A DNA stretch of 14,928 bases. Origin: Alphaproteobacteria bacterium. Its GTDB lineage: Bacteria; Pseudomonadota; Alphaproteobacteria; Rhizobiales; Aestuariivirgaceae. Position 1 is the first letter of the stretch. Every line of letters starts with the position of its first letter. The notes beneath the pieces were generated by a model. It had not been told where the DNA came from and did no database searches. It worked only from the letters and a program-made list of their open reading frames with translations. The stretch is from NCBI GenBank assembly GCA_024639035.1, contig JAHEJE010000029.1, positions 1-14,928 of the forward strand. The letters run 5' to 3'. A program made the translations under genes and the position numbers. Positions 1 to 7,387 of this stretch are shown piece by piece.

Positions 1-217
1 CGGCCACGTCCGCCAGTTCATCGTTGCCATAGCCCAGCGCCGTACACCACAGCCCGGCAAGGCCCTCGATATATTCCCTGCCGTGGCTGTCATAGACATA
101 GACCCCCTTGCCGCCCTCCAGCACCAGCGGCCCCACCTCGCGATGTTTCACCAGGTTGGTATAGGGATGGATCAGGGTTTCGATGTCGCGATGGGCGAGG
201 TTGCTCAGGTTGGCCAT
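1..217 (-). CDS. Class III (omega) aminotransferase, N-terminal part, cut by window edge
   Basis: Only the first 72 residues lie in the window, beginning MANLSNLAHRDIETLIHP; the rest is beyond the left edge. The stretch GVYVYDSHGREYIEGLAGLW followed by GYGNDEL is the N-terminal strand and turn region of PLP-dependent class III aminotransferases, closest in style to the SpuC-type putrescine/omega-amino acid:pyruvate transaminases (recalled family pattern, not searched). The catalytic lysine and PLP-binding motifs are outside the window. The start is the ATG whose complement is at 215-217. It lies 16 bases after the gabT stop with only a weak purine-rich stretch in between, so it is probably the second gene of the gabT transcript. 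Pairing a putrescine-type transaminase with GabT would suit polyamine to GABA to succinate breakdown. Substrate is unproven; it could also act on beta-alanine or taurine. Confidence 0.85.
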   Translation of the reverse strand, partial: MANLSNLAHRDIETLIHPYTNLVKHREVGPLVLEGGKGVYVYDSHGREYIEGLAGLWCTALGYGNDELADVA

Positions 218-233
218 GTTGGGGGTCCCGATC

Positions 234-1535
234 CTAGTTGCCGAGCACCGAAGCTTCGATGATATCGAGCCCTTCGTTGATCACCTCTTCCGCCGCCGTC
301 AGCGGACACAGCAGACGCACCGTATCGGCATAGATACCGCAGGTCAGCAGCAGCAGACCGCGATCGAGGCACTTGGCCACCAGCGCCTTGGCGCCGTCCG
401 GATCGGGCGTCGAGCCGCCATGTTCGGTCACCAGTTCGAACGCCACCATCGCTCCGGCGGCCCGGATGTCGCCGATCGGCATGCCCTGGCCCTTGGCCCT
501 GATCGCCTTCAGCCGCTCGACCATGATCTCGCCCTGGCGCACTGACTTCGCCAGCAGGTCTTCGTTTTCGAAAGCCTCAATGACCCCGAGCGCCGCCGCG
601 CAGGCGACCGGGTTGCCGGCATAGGTGCCGCCGAGCCCGCCCGGCTCCGGTGCATCCATGATGTCGGCCCGCCCGACCACCGCGGCCAGCGGAAAGCCGC
701 CGGCCAGGCTCTTTGCCATGGTGATCAGGTCCGGCTCCACGCCATAGTGCTCCATGGCGAACCACTTGCCGGTGCGCCCGAAACCGGACTGGATTTCATC
801 GGCGATCAGCACGATGCCATGCGCGTCGCAAATCTTGCGCAACTCGACCATCAACGCCTTGGGCGCCGAATAGAACCCGCCTTCGCCCTGCACCGGTTCG
901 ATGATCAGTGCCGCCACCCGCGACGGCTCGACGCTGACCTTGAACAACGTCTTGAGCGCATCGAGGCTGTCCTCGACGCTGATCCCCTTGTGCTCGATCG
1001 GGAACGGCACATGCCAGATGCCGCCCGGAAACGGCCCGAACTTGATCTTGTAGGGCGCCACCTTGCCGGTCAGTCCCATGGTGAAGTTGGTCCGGCCGTG
1101 AAAGCCGCCGTTGAAGGCGATCACGTCGCTTCTTCCGGTGTGGGCCCGGGCGATCTTGATCGTGTTCTCCACCGCCTCGGCACCGGTGGTCACGAAGATG
1201 GCTTTCTTGTCACCCGAGATCGGCGCCAGCGCGTTCAGCTTTTCCGCCAGCTCCACCGCCGTCACATAGGGCGTGACCATCATGCAGGTGTGCGTCACGG
1301 CGTCGATCTGCTCCTGCACCCGCTTCATCACCGTCGGGTGACGGTGCCCGGTGTTCAGCACCGCGATGCCGCCGCCAAAGTCGATGAACCGGTTGCCTTC
1401 GACATCCCACATTTCCGCATTCAGCGCCTTGTCGACGAACACCGGCGCCGCCATGCCGATGCCGCGGGCAATCGCCTTGCCGCGCCGTTCGGCAAGATCC
1501 TGGTTTGTGAGGTCGGGTTTTACGTTGATATTCAT
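234..1535 (-). CDS. gabT: 4-aminobutyrate aminotransferase (GabT)
   Basis: PLP-dependent class III transaminase of 433 residues, the usual GabT length. It moves the amino group of 4-aminobutyrate (or 5-aminovalerate) to 2-oxoglutarate, giving succinic semialdehyde and glutamate in the cytoplasm. Visible motifs are GGGIAVLNTGHRHP (about 54-67), the PLP-phosphate loop TTGAEAVENT (116-125), IEPVQGEGGFY (212-222), the PLP-ring aspartate in IADEIQSGFGRTG (D246), the Schiff-base lysine in TMAKSLAGGFPLA (K275), and the following GGLGGTYAGNP. These match E. coli GabT closely from memory. The start at 1535 is preferred over an upstream in-frame codon at 1556 because AAGGAG lies a few bases ahead of it and MNINVKPDLTNQ fits family N-termini. 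It is divergent from the amidase at 1660 and is followed closely by a second aminotransferase. Confidence 0.95.
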   Translation of the reverse strand: MNINVKPDLTNQDLAERRGKAIARGIGMAAPVFVDKALNAEMWDVEGNRFIDFGGGIAVLNTGHRHPTVMKRVQEQIDAVTHTCMMVTPYVTAVELAEKLNALAPISGDKKAIFVTTGAEAVENTIKIARAHTGRSDVIAFNGGFHGRTNFTMGLTGKVAPYKIKFGPFPGGIWHVPFPIEHKGISVEDSLDALKTLFKVSVEPSRVAALIIEPVQGEGGFYSAPKALMVELRKICDAHGIVLIADEIQSGFGRTGKWFAMEHYGVEPDLITMAKSLAGGFPLAAVVGRADIMDAPEPGGLGGTYAGNPVACAAALGVIEAFENEDLLAKSVRQGEIMVERLKAIRAKGQGMPIGDIRAAGAMVAFELVTEHGGSTPDPDGAKALVAKCLDRGLLLLTCGIYADTVRLLCPLTAAEEVINEGLDIIEASVLGN

Positions 1536-1659
1536 TGGAACTCTCCTTAGCCGCACATGGCCGCCCGCTTTCGCCGGCGCCGGGGCTGATTTGGCTTGCG
1601 CCCTGTCATACTGCTAACCACAATGCCGGGCAATTGAAATCCCGCCGGAGACATGACCC

Positions 1660-3075
1660 ATGGACGAACTGATCGCATTGTCGGCGTGTGAGATCGCCGC
1701 CGGTCTCAAGACCGGCGAACTAACCCCACTCGATCTGCTCGAGGCCCTCGAAGCGCGTATCGCAGCGGTCGATCCGGCGGTCAACGCGCTGCCGACCCTG
1801 TGCTTCGATCGGGCCCGCGACAATGCGGAAAGGCTGTCCGGGTTACTTCCTGGCGAGCGCGGTCCGCTGGCCGGCATGCCGATACCGATCAAGGACCTGT
1901 GCGATGTCGCCGGCGTGCGCTCGACGCAAGGGTCGCCGATTTTCAAGGATCACATCCCGGACCAATCCGACATCCTGGTCGAGCATCTGGAACGCAGCGG
2001 CGCCGTGGTCTACGCAAAATCCAACACCCCGGAATTCGGCGCCGGCGCCAACACCTTCAACGATGTCTTCGGCGCCACCCTCAATCCCTGGAACACGTCG
2101 CGCTCGGCCGCCGGGTCTTCCGGCGGTGCGGCCGTGGCGCTGGCCACCGGCATGGCCTGGCTGGCGCACGGCTCCGACATGGGCGGCAGCCTGCGCAACC
2201 CGGCGAGTTTTTGCGGTGTCTGCGGCATGCGCCCCTCGCCTGGCCGGGTGGCGACCACCAGGGTTGCCAAGATCGACGGCAATCTTGCCCAGGAAGGTCC
2301 GATGGCCCGTACGGTTGAGGATCTTGCCCTGCTGTTCGACGCCATGGTCGGCGAGGACAGAGCCGATCCGGTATCTCTTCCATCGGATGGTACCTGCTAC
2401 CTCGATGCGGCCCGGTCAGGCTGGAAACCGGCCAAGGTCGCCTTCAGCCGCGATCTCGGCATCACGCCGGTCGACCCGGAAGTTGCCGGCATTGTCGAAC
2501 AGGCCGCCCATCGCCTCGCAGACGCCGGCGTGACTGTCGAAGAGGCTCACCCCGACCTCAGCCAGGCCCATGAGTGTTTTCATATCCTGCGCGCCCTGTC
2601 ATTCGCCACCGGCATGAAGGGCCTGCTTGACAATCACCGCGACCTGCTCAAGCCCGAGGTGGTGTGGAATATCGAGGAAGGCTTGAAACTCACCGCCGAT
2701 GAAATCATCCGCGCCGAACACCAGCGCGCGGCGATGTTTCACCGCACGCTCGACTTCTTCGCAACCTACGACCTGCTGATCTGCCCGGCCACCATCGTGC
2801 CGCCGTTCCCGGTCGGTGAACGCTACGTCGCCCGCTGCAACGGCCACGACTTCGGCAACTACATCGAATGGCTGGCCATCGTCTATGCGATCACCCTCGT
2901 CAGTTGCCCGGCCATCTCGATCCCGGCCGGATATACCGGCGAGGGTCTCCCGGTCGGCCTGCAGATGGTCGCGCCGCCGCGTGCCGAGGCCCGCCTTTTG
3001 GCCGGCGCCCGCCTGCTCGAGGAGATGCTGGGCGTGGCGCTAACAAAACCGATTGAGCCCCGCACCTTTGAGTGA
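1660..3075 (+). CDS. Amidase-signature family hydrolase
   Basis: Enzyme of 471 residues that hydrolyses a C-N amide bond; the substrate cannot be told from sequence. The full Ser-cisSer-Lys triad is present: K78 in PIPIKDLCDVAG, the cis-serine S153 in AGSSGGAAVALATG, and the nucleophile S177 in GSDMGGSLRNPASFCGVCG. The 24-residue and 99-residue spacings are the same as those between the triad members of FAAH. A C-terminal CPAISIPAGYTGEGLPVGLQ segment is also typical. GGAG sits about nine bases before the chosen ATG; an overlapping ATG at 1653 is in another frame. There is no signal peptide, so it is probably cytoplasmic. It lies divergent from gabT across 124 bases and upstream of an acyl-CoA ligase on the same strand. 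It might release an acid or amine that the neighbouring transaminases or ligase handle, but this is only inference from context. GatA is unlikely because no gatB or gatC is adjacent. Confidence 0.93.
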   Translation: MDELIALSACEIAAGLKTGELTPLDLLEALEARIAAVDPAVNALPTLCFDRARDNAERLSGLLPGERGPLAGMPIPIKDLCDVAGVRSTQGSPIFKDHIPDQSDILVEHLERSGAVVYAKSNTPEFGAGANTFNDVFGATLNPWNTSRSAAGSSGGAAVALATGMAWLAHGSDMGGSLRNPASFCGVCGMRPSPGRVATTRVAKIDGNLAQEGPMARTVEDLALLFDAMVGEDRADPVSLPSDGTCYLDAARSGWKPAKVAFSRDLGITPVDPEVAGIVEQAAHRLADAGVTVEEAHPDLSQAHECFHILRALSFATGMKGLLDNHRDLLKPEVVWNIEEGLKLTADEIIRAEHQRAAMFHRTLDFFATYDLLICPATIVPPFPVGERYVARCNGHDFGNYIEWLAIVYAITLVSCPAISIPAGYTGEGLPVGLQMVAPPRAEARLLAGARLLEEMLGVALTKPIEPRTFE

Positions 3076-3084
3076 CACAAATGA

Positions 3085-3113
3085 TTGTCGTTCACGGCCG
3101 GCCCGGTTAAATT
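3085..3113 (+). promoter_or_regulatory. Candidate sigma-70 promoter for the acyl-CoA ligase
   Basis: TTGTCG (3085-3090) and TAAATT (3108-3113) are separated by exactly 17 bases. Each hexamer matches the sigma-70 consensus at four of six positions. The predicted transcript would begin near 3120, about 30 bases before the ligase ATG. It lies in the 74-base gap after the amidase stop, so the ligase may be transcribed on its own as well as by read-through. This is a pattern match only. Confidence 0.35.
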
Positions 3114-3149
3114 CATTGCACACAGCAAACCCTGGGGAGGGAGTTTCCA

Positions 3150-4787
3150 ATGCAAGGTCTCATGCAGGACTGGCCACTGCTGGTTCATACGATCCTTGAT
3201 CATGCCCGCGATTGGCACGGCGACCGTGAGATCGTCTCGCGCACGGTCGAAGGGCCCATTCACCGCTATACCTACCGCGACCTCGACCGGCGCGCGCGCC
3301 AGATCGCCAGCGCCTCTGCAAGGCGGCTCGGCCTAACCGAGGGCGACGTGGTCGCCACCATGGCCTGGAATGGCTATCGCCACATGGAAATCTGGTATGG
3401 CCTGATGGGGCTCGGCGCGGTCGTCCACACCCTCAATCCGCGGCTGTTTGCCGATCAGCTCGACTACATCGTCAATCATGCCGAGGACCAGTGGATATTC
3501 CTCGACACCACTTTCGTGCCGGTTCTCGAGGCCGTTCGCGAGCGCATCCCCAGGGTCAAGGGGTTCATCGTGATGACCGACAAGGCCCACATGCCGGCCG
3601 AGACCAGCCTGCCCAACGTAATCTGCTACGAAGACCTGATCGCCGAGGGCGACAGCGGCTTTGCCTGGCCGAAACTCGATGAAAACACCGCCTGCGGCAT
3701 GTGCTACACCTCGGGAACCACCGGCAATCCCAAGGGCGTTGTATACACCCACCGCTCCAACGTGCTTCACGCCATGGCGACCTGTGCGGCCGATGCGCTT
3801 GCCCTGTCGAGTCGCGATACCATCATGCCGGTGGTGCCGATGTTCCACGCCAATGCCTGGTCGACGGCGTTCTCGGCCCCCATGGCCGGTGCAAATATGG
3901 TCATGCCCGGGGCCCAGATGGATGGCGCCTCGATCTATGAACTGCTCGATCGCGAACATGTCACGCTGACCGCCGCCGTCCCCACCGTGTGGCTGATGCT
4001 GTTGCAGTATCTCGGTCAGAACAAGGATTTGAAACTGAACGCCCTGGAGCGGGTCGTCATCGGCGGCGCGGCCTGTCCCGAAGCGATGATGAAGGCTTTC
4101 GAGAAGGACTACGACACCACCGTCATCCATGCCTGGGGTATGACCGAGATGAGCCCGCTCGGCTCGCTGGGCACCAGGAAGGGCGGTCTTGAGGACATGG
4201 CCCCCGACGCCTGGTGGCAGACCAAGCTGAAGCAGGGCCGCCCGGCCTTCACCGTTGAGATGAAGATCGCCGACGACGAAGGCACCGATTTGCCCAACGA
4301 CGGCAAGACCTTCGGACGCCTGAAGGTCCGCGGCCCGGCCATTGCCCATTCCTACTTCAAGGGCGAAGGCGCCGAGGCCTTCGATGCCGAAGGCTGGTTC
4401 GATACCGGCGACGTCGCCACCATCGACGAGAACGGCTACATGCAGATCACCGACCGCTCCAAGGACGTGATCAAATCCGGCGGCGAGTGGATATCGTCGA
4501 TCGATCTGGAAAACGTCGCCGTCGGCTGCCCCGGTGTCGCCGAGGCCGCCGCCATCGGCATGCCGCACCCCAAGTGGGATGAACGCCCGATGCTGGTGAT
4601 CGTGAAAGAGGGCGGCGCGGATGTGAGCAAGGATCAGATCCTGGCCCATCTCGACGGCAAGATCGCCAAATGGTGGACGCCCGACGATGTCGTCTTCACC
4701 GACAGCATCCCCCACACCGCCACCGGCAAGATATCCAAGTTGGAGCTGCGCCAGCAGTTCAAGGACCACAAGCTGCCGACGATCTGA
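3150..4787 (+). CDS. Acyl-CoA ligase of the FadD/DmdB type (AMP-forming)
   Basis: Adenylate-forming ligase of 545 residues that activates a carboxylic acid with ATP and CoA. Motifs in order: ATP/AMP loop CYTSGTTGNPKG (185-196), the adenine-binding block HAWGMTEMSPLG, WFDTGDVATID, the hinge ITDRSKDVIKSGGEWIS, and the catalytic lysine K527 in TATGKISKLELRQQF. The N-terminus with DREIVSR...EGPIHRYTYRD, and the phrase PHPKWDERPMLVIV, resemble the methylmercaptopropionate-CoA ligase DmdB and medium/long-chain FadD-like enzymes of marine alphaproteobacteria (from memory). Whether it takes methylmercaptopropionate or ordinary fatty acids is open, and no other dmd gene is in the window. A strong GGGGAGGGAG ribosome binding site precedes the ATG. 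It ends four bases from a convergent gene. Confidence 0.92.
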   Translation: MQGLMQDWPLLVHTILDHARDWHGDREIVSRTVEGPIHRYTYRDLDRRARQIASASARRLGLTEGDVVATMAWNGYRHMEIWYGLMGLGAVVHTLNPRLFADQLDYIVNHAEDQWIFLDTTFVPVLEAVRERIPRVKGFIVMTDKAHMPAETSLPNVICYEDLIAEGDSGFAWPKLDENTACGMCYTSGTTGNPKGVVYTHRSNVLHAMATCAADALALSSRDTIMPVVPMFHANAWSTAFSAPMAGANMVMPGAQMDGASIYELLDREHVTLTAAVPTVWLMLLQYLGQNKDLKLNALERVVIGGAACPEAMMKAFEKDYDTTVIHAWGMTEMSPLGSLGTRKGGLEDMAPDAWWQTKLKQGRPAFTVEMKIADDEGTDLPNDGKTFGRLKVRGPAIAHSYFKGEGAEAFDAEGWFDTGDVATIDENGYMQITDRSKDVIKSGGEWISSIDLENVAVGCPGVAEAAAIGMPHPKWDERPMLVIVKEGGADVSKDQILAHLDGKIAKWWTPDDVVFTDSIPHTATGKISKLELRQQFKDHKLPTI

Positions 4788-4791
4788 TCTC

Positions 4792-4974
4792 TCAGCCGTC
4801 GTCCTGCATGGCGCGTTCGAAGTGCTGCACGGCGCGGGCGAACTTGTCCCGGCAGCCGGTATTGCAGAATCCGACCACCCGGTTGCGATAGACCGTCAGG
4901 CTGTCGGCGCTGATCGGCTTGCCGGACCATGGGCAGGTCTGGTTGATCGCATCGCTGATTTTCAACTGGCTCAT
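4792..4974 (-). CDS. Small three-cysteine (TRASH/YHS-like) protein
   Basis: Protein of 60 residues with CPWSGKPI (C14) and VVGFCNTGCRDKF (C37, C41). The pattern C-P-x-S-G-x-P, then about 20 residues, then G-F-C-x-x-x-C-R-x-x-F resembles TRASH/YHS treble-clef metal-binding folds. That suggests a metal-bound or thiol-active fold, but no function is demonstrated. Similar short alphaproteobacterial proteins exist, as I recall, under unreliable automatic names such as glutathione S-transferase; the protein is far too short to be one. AAGGAG lies about ten bases before the ATG, which supports it being a real gene. It follows the MBL-fold gene by 29 bases on the same strand and is probably cotranscribed with it. 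Its stop is four bases from the convergent acyl-CoA ligase stop, leaving no room for a separate terminator. Confidence 0.8.
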   Translation of the reverse strand: MSQLKISDAINQTCPWSGKPISADSLTVYRNRVVGFCNTGCRDKFARAVQHFERAMQDDG

Positions 4975-5003
4975 TGCAGATCGCTCCTTGCGAACGGGGT
5001 GGC

Positions 5004-5918
5004 TCAGGGGACCCGGTATTCGGCCCCCAGCGAAGCCGCCGCGTCCGTTTTCAGCCGGCCCTGCTCCAACAGGTGCTCGACATGGGCAAGTGTCGACATG
5101 GCCGCGGCCGGATGCAATCGCCGATCGATGCCACTGTAGACCGATGCCACCACCTCGGCGATGGTCCTGTCGCCCTGTTTGAAGCGCGATAGAATGGCTT
5201 CCTCGCGCATCCTGCGGTGGGTCATGAAGGCGCGCACGAAGGCCCGTGGCTGACTTTTTTCCGGCCCGTGCCCGGGGAAATACACTGCCTCTTCACGCCC
5301 CAGCAGGACCTGCAGCGACGCCATATAGTCGGCCATGTTGCCATCCGGTGGCGCGATCACGCTGGTCGACCAGGCCATCACATGATCGCCGGAAAACAGT
5401 GCATTGTCCTCCTTCAGCGCATAGGCCATGTGGTTGGCGCAATGTCCCGGCGTGAACACGCACTCCAGATTCCAGTCGCGGCCCTGCACCACATCGCCGT
5501 GCGCCAGGGCCACATCGGGCACGAAGTCCATGTCTCCGCTGGCATCCAGTCGCACCTCGCCGCTCGCAGAAGCCCTGGCTGGACGGCCCGCGCCATGCGG
5601 CCCATGGCCATAAGTTGTGGCCCCGGTCATATCCTGCAGCCGCGCCGCCAGCGGCGAGTGATCGCGGTGCGTATGGGTGATGACGATGTGGCTGATCGTC
5701 CGGCCGGCCGTGGCCTTAAGGATTGCTTCGAAGTGGTCGTCGTCGTCGGGGCCCGGATCGATCACCGCGACAGACGACCCGCCGACCACATAGGTCGCCG
5801 TGCCGTGAAAGGTGAAGGCACTGGGATTGTTGCAGGTAATCCGCTCGACCAGCGGCGACAGCTGCACCGGCGAACCGTGAACGGGATCGAAAGCATGGTC
5901 GAATTTCAGCTTTGCCAT
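5004..5918 (-). CDS. MBL-fold metallohydrolase, LACTB2-like
   Basis: Protein of 304 residues with a complete metallo-beta-lactamase-fold metal site: THTHRDHSP (H82, H84, D86, H87), TPGHC (H159), FSGDHV (D178) and YFPGHGPE (H217). After about residue 225 a helical region (HRRMREEAILSRFKQGDRTI... to ...LAHVEHLLEQGRL) looks like the winged-helix tail of the LACTB2/ribonuclease-Z-like hydrolases. Family members act on varied esters, thioesters or RNA, so the substrate is unknown. There is no signal peptide, so it is likely cytoplasmic. The ATG at 5918 has only a weak upstream purine run. It is divergent from bioY across 110 bases and probably forms an operon with the small cysteine protein downstream. 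Confidence 0.9.
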   Translation of the reverse strand: MAKLKFDHAFDPVHGSPVQLSPLVERITCNNPSAFTFHGTATYVVGGSSVAVIDPGPDDDDHFEAILKATAGRTISHIVITHTHRDHSPLAARLQDMTGATTYGHGPHGAGRPARASASGEVRLDASGDMDFVPDVALAHGDVVQGRDWNLECVFTPGHCANHMAYALKEDNALFSGDHVMAWSTSVIAPPDGNMADYMASLQVLLGREEAVYFPGHGPEKSQPRAFVRAFMTHRRMREEAILSRFKQGDRTIAEVVASVYSGIDRRLHPAAAMSTLAHVEHLLEQGRLKTDAAASLGAEYRVP

Positions 5919-6028
5919 CTGTCGTCTTCGTTGATTTTCTCATTGCCCACGACCGCGAATTGACGCAATAAATGGGCTGGCATTTTTTGTAGTGACACGC
6001 CCAAAGCCGTAAACACAAGGAATTTCAG

Positions 6029-6622
6029 ATGAGTCATGCTCTCAGCGCTCCCGGCACCATTTCAGCCGCCATCTGGCCGCAAACGGCCCAAACGCGTTGG
6101 GTGCGGGCGATACTCCTGGTGGTTCTCGGAACAGTCGCATTGTGGATTTCCGCCAAGGTGAAGGTCGACCTTGGCGCGGTTCCGGTCACCATGCAGTCGC
6201 TGGTGATCCTGGCGCTTGGCGCCGCATTCGGCTGGCGCCTCGGCGTCGCCACTCTGCTTTTGTACCTGGCCGAAGGTGCGGCAGGCTTGCCGGTTTTCGC
6301 CGGCACCCCGGAAAAGGGCATCGGCCTTGCCTACATGGCCGGCCCCACCGGCGGATATCTGTTGGGCTTCGTGCTCGCCGCCGGCGCCTCGGGCTATTTC
6401 GCCGAGCGCGGTTTCGATCGCAACCCGATCAAGATGTTTGTTGCCATGGTTGTGGCAACGGCCTTGATCTATGTCCCCGGCTTGATCTGGCTGGCGACCC
6501 TGATCGGCGGTGAAAAGGCAATTCAGCTTGGACTTGTGCCGTTCATCTTGGGCGATCTGATCAAGGCCGGGCTTGCCGCCGCCCTGTTCCCTGCGGCCTG
6601 GATGCTGCTCGGCAGGCGCTGA
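6029..6622 (+). CDS. bioY: Biotin transporter substrate-binding membrane protein (BioY)
   Basis: Integral membrane protein of 197 residues, typical BioY length. BioY is the S component of the energy-coupling-factor biotin uptake system and can work alone or with BioM/BioN. Characteristic segments are VPVTMQSLVILALG (51-64), AEGAAGLPVFAG (81-92), GPTGGYLLGF (105-114) and PFILGDLIKA (171-180). Roughly six hydrophobic helices are visible. AAGGA lies about eight bases before the ATG. A TTGACG at 5960 could be a -35 element, but the T-rich segment that follows is a poor -10. I found no TTATnnATAA-like BioR box in the 110 bases upstream and no bioM or bioN in the window, so biotin-dependent control or a local energising module is not evident. 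It is convergent with the next gene, two bases away. Confidence 0.93.
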   Translation: MSHALSAPGTISAAIWPQTAQTRWVRAILLVVLGTVALWISAKVKVDLGAVPVTMQSLVILALGAAFGWRLGVATLLLYLAEGAAGLPVFAGTPEKGIGLAYMAGPTGGYLLGFVLAAGASGYFAERGFDRNPIKMFVAMVVATALIYVPGLIWLATLIGGEKAIQLGLVPFILGDLIKAGLAAALFPAAWMLLGRR

Positions 6623-6632
6623 AATCAGCGCC
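6615..6632. repeat. Perfect palindrome covering both convergent stop codons
   Basis: GGCGCTGA (6615-6622) and TCAGCGCC (6625-6632) are exact reverse complements separated by AA, an 8-bp stem. The TGA of bioY and the complement of the facing gene's TGA are both inside the stem. No T-tract follows on either strand, so it is not a classical intrinsic terminator, although the hairpin could protect both mRNA ends. Confidence 0.6.
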
Positions 6633-7302
6633 GGTCCAATTCCACCGGTTCGCTTGGCTGCGGGCCGGAGAACGAATCGACCACCGAGACGCCGCTATCC
6701 TCATCGTCGTCCGGGTTGACTTCGACGCCAACCGCTGAACCCAACAGCGGATCAGGCGAGACAGGCGGTCCGACCTGAATGATTTCGACCGTGACCACGG
6801 TGTCTCGTGGCGGTTTGAGCCGTGGCAGCGGCGGCTTTGCACTGACTTTTGCGCGCGGTTCCTTCGCCGAGGGTTTTGCCGTTTTCGATGTCTTCGCCTT
6901 TGCCGGAGCCGGTTGAGCGGGCGGTTTTGGCTTTGACTGTGGTTTCGGGCGCGCGGCCGTCTTGGCTGCAGGGGGGTCAGGTTTGGTCTTCTTGGCAGCT
7001 GCGGGGTCGGCGGAAGGCGTTGCAGCCGGTGCCGGGGCAGGGCGCCGCCGTGCCTCGAGTTCTTCAAAACTGCGGGCGATCGGCAACTCACCCGCCCCGC
7101 CGGTGACGGACCGCGCTGGCGCATTCAGCGTTTCCAGATTGCGCGCCTGCTCCGGCGACATCACCTCAAGCTCCTGCGCCCGTGCATCGGTGCCATGCAA
7201 CGCCGCCGTCACGATCGCAATTGCGTAAACCGCCTTTAATTTTTTCGCCGCCATCTCTCGCACCAATAAACCCGCTCGTGCACCGTCGATGACGGCGAAC
7301 AT
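6625..7302 (-). CDS. Secreted Pro/Ala/Lys-rich protein of unknown function
   Basis: Not recognised as a known family. With the start at 7302 (ATG preceded by AAGGG at about seven bases) it is 225 residues. An internal ATG at 7254 gives 209 residues and a cleaner signal peptide: MAAKKLK, hydrophobic AVYAIAIVTAAL, then a likely cut after TDARA; either start may be used. The mature part has a short helical segment (EARRR near residue 85), then a low-complexity linker rich in Pro, Ala and Lys from about 85 to 165. It ends with a possibly folded VVTVEIIQVGPPVSPDPLLG segment and an acidic tail with DDDED. The linker could span the periplasm or bind wall polymers; that is speculation. It lies downstream of the SleB-family hydrolase on the same strand, 85 bases away, so a shared envelope role is conceivable. 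Confidence 0.72.
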   Translation of the reverse strand: MFAVIDGARAGLLVREMAAKKLKAVYAIAIVTAALHGTDARAQELEVMSPEQARNLETLNAPARSVTGGAGELPIARSFEELEARRRPAPAPAATPSADPAAAKKTKPDPPAAKTAARPKPQSKPKPPAQPAPAKAKTSKTAKPSAKEPRAKVSAKPPLPRLKPPRDTVVTVEIIQVGPPVSPDPLLGSAVGVEVNPDDDEDSGVSVVDSFSGPQPSEPVELDRR

Positions 7303-7387
7303 GACCATCCCTTGAGAAAGCAAACCAATGACTGAACGTCAAGGCTTCACGGTCGTTCTGAGTGGCGGATGTCCGTCAGGTCGCCGA

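Noticed and set aside
747..1550. A 267-codon plus-strand open frame opposite gabT
   Set aside because: Antisense shadow of gabT; rich in Arg/His/Asp with no recognisable domain.
3333..4769. A 478-codon minus-strand open frame inside the acyl-CoA ligase
   Set aside because: High GC content keeps the opposite strand open. The plus frame carries all ligase motifs, and the antisense product is a low-information Gly/Val/His-rich sequence.
4785..4794. A bidirectional terminator between the acyl-CoA ligase and the small cysteine gene
   Set aside because: Only four bases separate the stop codons and no inverted repeat was found across them.
5960..5988. Sigma-70 promoter TTGACG with a T-rich -10 ahead of bioY
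   Set aside because: The -35 is good but nothing near TATAAT lies at 16-18 bases, so it is only mentioned in the bioY entry.
5919..6028. A BioR operator upstream of bioY
   Set aside because: No TTATnnATAA-like palindrome is present in these 110 bases.
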